DNA of 64,000 nt, from NCBI GenBank assembly GCA_029782095.1, contig JAKOVL010000190.1, forward strand, positions 1 through 64,000. The letters run 5' to 3'. Positions 56,863 to 64,000 of the stretch are shown here, piece by piece. Numbering within the stretch: position 1 is the stretch's first letter; the number at the start of each line of letters is the position of its first letter. A model generated the notes under the pieces. That model searched no databases, was not told the origin of the DNA, and worked only from the letters and a program-made list of their open reading frames with translations. Position numbers and translations under genes: made by a program. This DNA is from Bacillota bacterium. Lineage in GTDB: Bacteria > Bacillota > Dethiobacteria > DTU022.

Positions 56863-57834
56863 TTATTTTAATCCGATAAAACGCCTGTAATCGTCGGCCG
56901 TCCCCCTTCTTCTGCCTAAAGCTTCGGCAATAGCGATCACCTTTTCCACAACCGGCCTGTTTGAAGCAATCATTTCGTCTTTGTGGGGATACATGTAGAG
57001 GGCATCTTCCATTCCCACCCTGACGCCATAAGCCCCCAGCAGGATGGCCATGGCAACAATATACAGGCCTCCGCGGCCGGCCATATCGACCATGATGGCA
57101 CAATCCGGATCGATTTTTTTAAGCTCTGTAAACATAAATGGAAGAAGAGCGGCCATGGAAAACTGGTCTTCAATATATCCCCAGCCAGGGTTGCCCATGG
57201 CGATCCTGAAGGAGTAAGGCTTTTTTAATACCCCTGTATCAATCAACCACCGCTTGGCCAGAGATATATCACCCACATTGTGCAGCACAATTTCAGGTTT
57301 ACACCCGACATCCTGCATTATTTCCACATGGGCCTGCACCATTTCCGCATGGGTACATGCCAGCACCTCCCCGGTGAGGTTAACTGTGGTCACGGTGATG
57401 GGGGCTGTTTCCATGATGCCCTTAAATTCCACAATGGGATAGGTCGACTCTTCCACCGTTTTCCCGCCTTCGGGGCAGCCGCAAACCAAAACATTGTCTC
57501 CATATTTTTGTTTAATTGGATCAATGACCTCGTGGTAATGCTTCACATCAAGGCAATGATTGCCTTTCTCGTCTCTGACATGAACATGAAAAGCGCAGGC
57601 TCCCGCTTCAATGCAGGCAATCACTTCATCTCGTATTTCTTCATTTTTTAGCTTTTGGTGGGGATTGTCTGCATGGGTTATAAAGGCTCCCACCGGCGCC
57701 ACTTTGACCACTAAAACATCCGGTATATCCCATTTACGCTGTTCGACCCACGCTTTCTTCGGTTTCGCAAAGCCGTCGGGATCCGAAACATACGCGGCTG
57801 GGATATGTTGATATTTGCTGAAATCATATTTCAT
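56863..57834 (-). CDS. 3-keto-5-aminohexanoate cleavage protein family (BKACE)
   Basis: ACAFHVHVRDEKGNHCLD, GVRVGMEDALYMYPHKD. Confidence 0.92.
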   Translation of the reverse strand: MKYDFSKYQHIPAAYVSDPDGFAKPKKAWVEQRKWDIPDVLVVKVAPVGAFITHADNPHQKLKNEEIRDEVIACIEAGACAFHVHVRDEKGNHCLDVKHYHEVIDPIKQKYGDNVLVCGCPEGGKTVEESTYPIVEFKGIMETAPITVTTVNLTGEVLACTHAEMVQAHVEIMQDVGCKPEIVLHNVGDISLAKRWLIDTGVLKKPYSFRIAMGNPGWGYIEDQFSMAALLPFMFTELKKIDPDCAIMVDMAGRGGLYIVAMAILLGAYGVRVGMEDALYMYPHKDEMIASNRPVVEKVIAIAEALGRRRGTADDYRRFIGLK

Positions 57835-57946
57835 TGGGCATCCTCCTCTTTTGCCTGATTATTAATCGTTGACTTTCCCTGTAATCCGCTCTTATTACGG
57901 CCACCCTCTCTTTCTTCCAAGCCGGCAGGGGGAAAGCGCCCGCAGG

Positions 57947-59326
57947 TTAAAGGGGTTCAAAACGGCACGTAAAATGCCTTAAAACCGGGGTTTCATATAC
58001 CAGCTTAAAGCCTTTGTACTTGTGGCGGTTTTGAAAGACATGAATAACGCTGTTTGCCACAAACTCAAGGTGGGTATTGGTGTATACCCGGCGGGGTATG
58101 GCCAATCTAACCAGTTCCAGGCGAGGATAGATGATCTTTCCGGTCTCGGCATCCTTTTCGGCAAAAGCACAGGACCCAAGCTCAGTGGCCCTGATCCCGC
58201 TTTCAACATATAGAGCTACCACCAGGGCTATGCCGGGGAATTCCTCTTGCGGAATATGGGGGAAGAATTTTTTGGCATCCAGATAGACAGCATGCCCCCC
58301 GGCAGGAACAACCACGGGCACGCCGGCCGCTTCCAACTGCGACGCCAGCTGCGCGACCTGCCCGGTTCGATGGCGCAGATAGGGTATTTCCATGGCTTCT
58401 TTAAGGCCCACGGCCAGCGCTTCCATATCCCTTCCAGCCATGCCGCCATAAGTGGGAAATCCCTCGTAAATGATTGAAAGCTGCGCGGCCTGTTGATAAA
58501 GCGACCGGTCTTTCAGGGCTATAAAACCTCCGATATTGACCAGCCCGTCCTTTTTGGAGCTCATCAAACAGCCATGGCCATAGGAAAACATTTCCCGGGC
58601 TATCTCTATAATCTCCTTATTTTGATAGCCGGCTTCCCTTTCCCTGATGAAGAAGCAGTTCTCCGCAAAGCGCGCCATATCAAAAAATAGAGGAACATTG
58701 TAATGTGAGGCCAGTTCAGCCGCCGCTCTAATATTTTCCATGGACACAGGCTGGCCGCCGTTATTGTTGCAGGTTACCGTAATTAGAATAAAGGGAACCT
58801 TTTCCGGTCCATATTCCTTCAAAGTCGACTCCAGTTTGTTTAAATCCAGGTTCCCTTTAAACGGATGAACTACTTCAGGGTGCATCCCTTCTTCGATAAC
58901 CAGGTCTAACGGCCGCCCTCCCTTAAGCGCCAGGTGCCCCCGTGTGGTGTCAAAATGCATGTTGCCGGGGATAATATCCCCTGGCTTTACCATCATTTCC
59001 GTAAAAATATGTTCTGCGCCGCGCCCCTGGTGAACCGGCAAGACATGATCAAAACCGGTGATCGCAGTTACGGTTTCCTTGAGGCGATAAAAACTCCTGG
59101 AGCCCGCATAGGATTCATCACCCACCAGCAAAGAGGCCCACTGGGCCTGGCTCATGGCCGCAACCCCGCTGTCTGTAAGCAAATCAATATAGACATCTTC
59201 TGCCTTAAGATTAAAACAATTGTAACCTGCTTCAACAATCAGCTTCTCTCTCTCTTCCCTGGTCGTGTAACGCAGGGGCTCAACCACCTTGATCTTAAAA
59301 GGTTCTGGATTAATATTCTTTTCCAA
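57947..59326 (-). CDS. Beta-eliminating lyase, tryptophanase-like
   Basis: Tnase/TPL family (LTDSGVAAMSQAQWASLLVGDESYAGS, SSKKDGLVNIGG); TTG at 59326 after AGAGAGGT gives the canonical N-terminus; substrate-pocket positions read as Tnase-like. Confidence 0.88.
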   Translation of the reverse strand: MEKNINPEPFKIKVVEPLRYTTREEREKLIVEAGYNCFNLKAEDVYIDLLTDSGVAAMSQAQWASLLVGDESYAGSRSFYRLKETVTAITGFDHVLPVHQGRGAEHIFTEMMVKPGDIIPGNMHFDTTRGHLALKGGRPLDLVIEEGMHPEVVHPFKGNLDLNKLESTLKEYGPEKVPFILITVTCNNNGGQPVSMENIRAAAELASHYNVPLFFDMARFAENCFFIREREAGYQNKEIIEIAREMFSYGHGCLMSSKKDGLVNIGGFIALKDRSLYQQAAQLSIIYEGFPTYGGMAGRDMEALAVGLKEAMEIPYLRHRTGQVAQLASQLEAAGVPVVVPAGGHAVYLDAKKFFPHIPQEEFPGIALVVALYVESGIRATELGSCAFAEKDAETGKIIYPRLELVRLAIPRRVYTNTHLEFVANSVIHVFQNRHKYKGFKLVYETPVLRHFTCRFEPL

Positions 59327-59474
59327 AAAGATCAACCTCTCTAGAAGTTTTGGCAAAGCGGCTGCGCCATGGTGCCGGGACCTTGAAAGCAGCCGCTTCA
59401 AGAGGGATCATCGCGTCGTGTATGCGGTATCGTTGAAAATAAAATTACCTGTCATCTTTACGGCCTGCTTTGTT

Positions 59475-60686
59475 TTAAACGACCCGCAGCTCTCGGACTG
59501 GATATTTATTTAATTCCCTTAAGCCGTCTTCTGTGAAGATGCAGGTACTGCCCACCCATACTCCCTTGGTAAAGCCCGGCCCGATGGGATAGGCCAGCAC
59601 TTGCACACAGAAACCCGGTTTAAAGACAAAATCAAGATGGGATTGCTTTTGCTTGCTGGGAAATTCCGGGTTGGTCTGCCCGACAAAAGGCAGCGAGTTG
59701 TAGTTGCACCAGCCGGAAACCAGTTGTGCGGCCATATAGCCCTCCTTTCTGAAAGGCTCCATGAATCTGTCCACATCACTGCCCTTCATGCCCGGTTTGA
59801 GTTCACGGATCACCTGTTCATGAACCGAGGCGGCCAGCTCGAACATGCGGCGATATTCCGGGGTCGGCTCTCCCAGGAAATAGGTGCCCATGATCTTGGT
59901 GTAGTACATGCCGTATCCCACCGGCAGTTCCGTCATAATCAGATGACCCTCTTCAACAGTGCGATTGGTGGGCCAAAAATCGGGATAGGGCCAGCTCTGG
60001 TTTGACATGGGCCAGGAGCTCAAATGCATCATGCAAAGATTGCCTTTGTGCATAAAAGCAACCTGTTCGGCGACACGGCGCAGGTCGGCATGGCTCATAC
60101 CCGGTCGGGTGGCATGAACTACTGCTTCATGGCAAAGATCATTCAGCGCGGCGGCCCGTTCAATCAGCGCAATTTCCTCTTCGCTTTTTACGGAGCGGAT
60201 GCATTCATACCATTCGCTCACATCCAGGAATTCTGCCTCTGGAAAATCCTCGAGAAAGCGCTTGTAATGCTCGTAGGGAATGGTAATGGGCAGGAAATAG
60301 TTGACGGCCGGGCCGACAATGCCAATCCTGCCTTTCTCCAGGCCAAGCTCCTTTAACCGGGCGCTTACGGTTGCCTCAAGCTCCACGCCGGCGCGCACAT
60401 CTTGAATGGGGCTAATATCCCTGGCATTTTGTGCATGCAGCGGCATGCCGATATGCAAAGTCGGAGCTTCCTTTGCCGGAAATACCACGTAGGTCTGCCC
60501 GATCCCGGCATAATTTGATAAATACTGGGCGTTAATCTGGCCCGTATCGCTGCCTGCCAGGGAGGTGGATCCGTTGATGATCAGGCAATCCAGGCCCTCT
60601 TCCTGCATCGCTTCTGCCAGCAGGCGATAGCGCCGCTTGTATTCCTCTTCTGAAAATGGCGGAAAATAATGATTGGGCTCTAACAT
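59475..60686 (-). CDS. M24 (pita-bread fold) family protein, creatinase-like, metal ligands apparently missing
   Basis: N-terminal creatinase-like domain, LIMTELPVGYGMYYTKIMGTYFLGE region; TEDGLREL C-terminus. Confidence 0.82.
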   Translation of the reverse strand: MLEPNHYFPPFSEEEYKRRYRLLAEAMQEEGLDCLIINGSTSLAGSDTGQINAQYLSNYAGIGQTYVVFPAKEAPTLHIGMPLHAQNARDISPIQDVRAGVELEATVSARLKELGLEKGRIGIVGPAVNYFLPITIPYEHYKRFLEDFPEAEFLDVSEWYECIRSVKSEEEIALIERAAALNDLCHEAVVHATRPGMSHADLRRVAEQVAFMHKGNLCMMHLSSWPMSNQSWPYPDFWPTNRTVEEGHLIMTELPVGYGMYYTKIMGTYFLGEPTPEYRRMFELAASVHEQVIRELKPGMKGSDVDRFMEPFRKEGYMAAQLVSGWCNYNSLPFVGQTNPEFPSKQKQSHLDFVFKPGFCVQVLAYPIGPGFTKGVWVGSTCIFTEDGLRELNKYPVRELRVV

Positions 60687-60773
60687 AAAAGCACCCCTTT
60701 TCTTTTAATTGGTAAAGAAATGTGTCCCGGAAGAGAGGCAAGGCTCTCTTCCGGCAGAATCTCCTTTTACCTT

Positions 60774-62537
60774 TCAACCGCTATGTTTTGACACCGCTGT
60801 TTTTGGCGGCCCTGCCGGCAGCTTGACCCATTTTGCCACCAGGGGTGATATCAGCATGGCCATCACATAAGCTACAATCAGCAGGACAGGGAACATCTTG
60901 ATCCAGGAGCCAAACCACATCAGCCCCAGGGGCGGGGCCACTGCAGCCGGAATTTGGGCGTGGCTTCGACTAATACTGATGAAACTGACCACAATGCTGA
61001 TAATGAAAGAATTGACGAAAGAAATGGGCAAGCAGTTCAGGGCGGTGAACTTAAAAGTGCCCGGGCTGGCTTTCGCTTTAGCCGCCAGCGCACCGCCCCA
61101 TTTGGGCGAGGGTATGGTCAGCCAGATGATTAAGCCGACTGCCAGCGACAGCAAGACAGAACTGATCATCATGGCCGCCGCCGGGGGCGCCGCTGCGAGA
61201 GCCTGGGGCGGCATACCGCGGCGGGCCAATAAGGTCGCTACCAGGCCCATCATGGTCGACATGACTAAAGTCATAATCAGCCCCACTGAGCGTTTGCGCT
61301 GCTCCATGGTGCCCCGCCTGATCTCACCTGCATCGCTGGCCACACGAATGTGGGCGTCGCTGGTGGCAAAGGTGCAGCACGGATGGATATAGCCGGCCTT
61401 GACATCGGCCATGCGCCGGTAGTCCAGGCCCTCAGGAATGTAAAAGCTGCCGCTGACCAGCCGTGAACGGCAGAAACCGCACTCGCCGCTGCGGCATTGG
61501 CTGGGAGCGGCAATGCCCGCACGCTCCATGGCTACCAGAATGCTTTCACCGCTTTTGGCTGGGATAATCTTGCTTTGATCGTACATGTCGACCCGAAGCC
61601 TGAATGTTTTACCAACTGCGGCGGCGGGAAAAGCGCGATCTTTTTCAGGATTCTTATATTCCCCAAACAGCTCATGGCGGACACGCCGCCGGGGCAATCC
61701 CAGCCTGGCTATCTCCTGCTCCAGATATTTATGCATATCCACAGGGCCGCATACAAAAATGGAGTAGTCAGCGGCAGGGGCGTACTTCTTAATCAGCTCC
61801 GCAGTGATAAAGCCGTGTTCATAGCCTTCCGCGCCCGGATCATCGCTTAATACATGGACTACTTTAACCTTGTCGCAGGAAGCGGCCAGGGCCTCCAGCT
61901 CCTCTTTCAGCAGAATTTCATCGGCTCTCCTGCTTCCATAAAGCAAGGTAAGGGTGGCCTCTTCCGTCCCATCGGCAATGGCCTGGGCCAGGGCATAAAA
62001 GGGGGTAACACCGCTCCCGCCGGCCAGGCCGACAATGTTCGGCGCATCGCGGAGGGGCTCATAAACAAATTCGCCCAGCGGAGCGGAAGCCTCAATAACC
62101 GTCCCAACCTGCCAGTTGTCAAAAATGAAATTGGAAGCAAAGCCGTCCTCCTGGCGCTTGATGGTGAGCACATATCTACCTTTAAGGGCCTCGGCAGGGG
62201 CGGAGCTTATCGAGTAGGGGCGGGTAATAAAGGACTCGCCGATTTTCAGTTTTACGCTTAAGTATTGGCCTGCACGGAAATAAGCCAACGATTTAGTCTC
62301 CGTACCGGGAGCAGGTTCAAGGGTGTAGCTTTTTGCGTTTCCCGCATGCTCTTTAATTGCCGTAATTGCCAAATACTGGACCCTGGGGTGAAGCGCCCGC
62401 GCAACCCGGTTAGCGTTATATTCGCTTTGGGGCAGGTCTGCGCTGGCAGCATTGATTATGCTCCTGCGTTTGGAGATAATCTTCTCAAAACCGGCAAGAT
62501 CCAGACGCTCCAGGTATCTGGTAATATCTTTACCCAT
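60774..62537 (-). CDS. Ferredoxin reductase/2Fe-2S flavoprotein with C-terminal membrane domain
   Basis: RPYSISSAP, GLAGGSGVTPFYALAQA, CGPVDM, CRSGECGFCRSRL 2Fe-2S motif, then about 170 aa with several TM segments in the same frame. Confidence 0.88.
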   Translation of the reverse strand: MGKDITRYLERLDLAGFEKIISKRRSIINAASADLPQSEYNANRVARALHPRVQYLAITAIKEHAGNAKSYTLEPAPGTETKSLAYFRAGQYLSVKLKIGESFITRPYSISSAPAEALKGRYVLTIKRQEDGFASNFIFDNWQVGTVIEASAPLGEFVYEPLRDAPNIVGLAGGSGVTPFYALAQAIADGTEEATLTLLYGSRRADEILLKEELEALAASCDKVKVVHVLSDDPGAEGYEHGFITAELIKKYAPAADYSIFVCGPVDMHKYLEQEIARLGLPRRRVRHELFGEYKNPEKDRAFPAAAVGKTFRLRVDMYDQSKIIPAKSGESILVAMERAGIAAPSQCRSGECGFCRSRLVSGSFYIPEGLDYRRMADVKAGYIHPCCTFATSDAHIRVASDAGEIRRGTMEQRKRSVGLIMTLVMSTMMGLVATLLARRGMPPQALAAAPPAAAMMISSVLLSLAVGLIIWLTIPSPKWGGALAAKAKASPGTFKFTALNCLPISFVNSFIISIVVSFISISRSHAQIPAAVAPPLGLMWFGSWIKMFPVLLIVAYVMAMLISPLVAKWVKLPAGPPKTAVSKHSG

Positions 62538-62538
62538 T

Positions 62539-64000
62539 TTAACGACCTCCCGCTATTTCGCCCATTACTTGCTTGGCCGCAAGATCACCGGAGGTGTAGG
62601 TTGGCAAATAGCCGGAAAGGCGCACTCCGTGGCTCCCGACAAATTTAAGCCCGGGGATAGTCTGCTCCATGCTTTCTGAGAAAGTCCGTGCAATCATGCC
62701 ATCCCACCGGTCGGAGAAATAACCGTAAATCGCGCCTTGCGGCGAGCCTAAATAACGGGCAAAAGTAATCGGTGTGGCGATGACGAGCTCTTCAATGCTG
62801 TCTCGGATGCGAATGCCCATGGTATCCTCATAGCGCTTAATTAAATTTAAAGCGTACTCACGTTTAATCGCGGTGTAGTTTTCCGGGGTGACATCTCCCC
62901 AGCCCTCATCGGTAAACAAGCAGGTGATGCCAAAATGGGTGGTTCCCTCCGGGCTGGCATTGGGATTAACAATATTGAGGCAGGTTGCCGCAAGATTGTT
63001 ATTTGTTTCACGAGAAAAACAACGACGATACATGGTTGCACTATCGGGGGAAATGCTGATAAATACGTTGTAATCCTTAATGCCCAATTCTTCGGGAGAT
63101 TTGTCAAGACCCATCAATATGGTGAATCCCCGCCCGCCAAACGTACGGGCATTGGCCTTCTTCAATTCATATTCCGGGATTAGACTTGGATCATCAATCA
63201 GCTTGCTATAAACTACGTGGGGGAAAACGTTGGAAATGACGTGGCTGGTCCGGACAACCTCCCCGTCAGCGGTAACGACACCGGAAATGCGCCCCTTGTG
63301 GGTTATGATTTTCGCAACCTCCCGGTTATACCAGAAATCGCAGCCGAACTGGCGGGCGCGCTTTTCTATGGCTACCGAAATCTCATGGGAACGCATTTTG
63401 GGCAAGTAGGCGCCGTTGCTGAGATAACTATCGAGCATCTTAAAATAGCGCACGGCGTCCAGGGTGTACAAATCTCCTCCCTGGTAGGGCCAGTAAGCGC
63501 TCAGAATGTCGATGCAGCGCTGCGGCATTTCAATGGCCTTCCATGCTTCCATGACTGAAGCGCCGCAGAGGCGCGCAAAATTGCTGTACCTTGTACGCAA
63601 AACCTCCGGATCGGGCTTGCCCCGGCACAGGCCTAAATATTCTAAGCCTTCATCAATTTCACTGCATGCCTCGAAAAAACGATTGAGGGCAGGCGTGCAA
63701 CCGGGGCACTGCGACTCCATGTACGCTATGAATTTATCCCGGCCATGGGGGACGGTGGCGTCCAGTTCTCGTCCCTTTTCGCTTTCCACTATAACGCGGA
63801 AGGCATCGGGTATGGGGAGCCATTCCACCTCAATCCCCAGCTCATCAAACAGGTGCCCGAGCAGACCGCGAGCCGGACCTTCACCGAAATCAGAGACCTC
63901 ATGAAGTGTGGCTTCAAACTCAAAACGGCCGCGCCGGAAACTGGTGGCGCAACCGCCGGGAAGGTTATGCTTTTCTATAACCAGTGTCTTGAGACCCATC
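62539..64000 (-). CDS. Phytoene desaturase-like NAD(P)/FAD-dependent oxidoreductase, truncated by the window edge
   Basis: LVIEKHNLPGGCATSFRRGRFEFEATLH, C-terminal GLKFVGSHGVRLSGYLPTYTSGDLAAKQVMGEI; N-terminal GxGxxG lies off window. Confidence 0.85.
   Translation of the reverse strand, partial: MGLKTLVIEKHNLPGGCATSFRRGRFEFEATLHEVSDFGEGPARGLLGHLFDELGIEVEWLPIPDAFRVIVESEKGRELDATVPHGRDKFIAYMESQCPGCTPALNRFFEACSEIDEGLEYLGLCRGKPDPEVLRTRYSNFARLCGASVMEAWKAIEMPQRCIDILSAYWPYQGGDLYTLDAVRYFKMLDSYLSNGAYLPKMRSHEISVAIEKRARQFGCDFWYNREVAKIITHKGRISGVVTADGEVVRTSHVISNVFPHVVYSKLIDDPSLIPEYELKKANARTFGGRGFTILMGLDKSPEELGIKDYNVFISISPDSATMYRRCFSRETNNNLAATCLNIVNPNASPEGTTHFGITCLFTDEGWGDVTPENYTAIKREYALNLIKRYEDTMGIRIRDSIEELVIATPITFARYLGSPQGAIYGYFSDRWDGMIARTFSESMEQTIPGLKFVGSHGVRLSGYLPTYTSGDLAAKQVMGEIAGGR

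Noticed and set aside
57947-59326. Annotation as tyrosine phenol-lyase
   Set aside because: Overall similarity to TPL is evident, but the three discriminating positions read as tryptophanase-like.

Overview
The window is about 64 kb from what looks like a spore-forming, GC-rich Clostridia-type Firmicute (YtxC-like and Spo0E-like proteins, pheST T-box leader, infC with a likely ATT start). It has four parts. (1) 0-7 kb, + strand: SDR, FGGY kinase, and two GlcD/AGPS-type flavoproteins bracketing an EtfBA pair. (2) 7-18.6 kb, - strand: an approximately 11-gene operon-like run encoding an octopine/nopaline dehydrogenase-family protein, two non-pyrrolysine MttB-family methyltransferases, an Asp/Glu racemase-like protein, a PanB homolog, a complete OpuC/OsmF-type betaine ABC transporter, an Fe-ADH and a proline racemase-family protein. 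A sigma-54 enhancer-binding protein gene lies divergently next to it. The intergenic region holds a near-consensus sigma-54 promoter (TGGCAC-N5-TTGC) pointing at the operon and three GCAA-[AT]6-TTGC dyads. This is my best candidate for an undescribed system: sigma-54-controlled methylated-amine/opine catabolism. (3) 20-54 kb: peptidase, DUF5058-like, alanine dehydrogenase, ADP-forming acyl-CoA synthetase and PBP1A, then ordinary housekeeping (mutS2, polX, zapA, pheST, rplT-rpmI-infC, thrS and others). Here the PolX-like protein appears to have lost its polymerase aspartates. (4) 55-64 kb, - strand: a second amino-acid-catabolism-like run (CrtI-like FAD oxidoreductase cut by the window edge, FNR/2Fe-2S/membrane fusion, M24-fold protein lacking metal ligands, tryptophanase-like lyase, BKACE, MBL hydrolase). 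One tRNA-Val(GAC) was read. No rRNA, CRISPR array or transposase was seen. All product calls come from reading translated motifs by eye; no database search was run.
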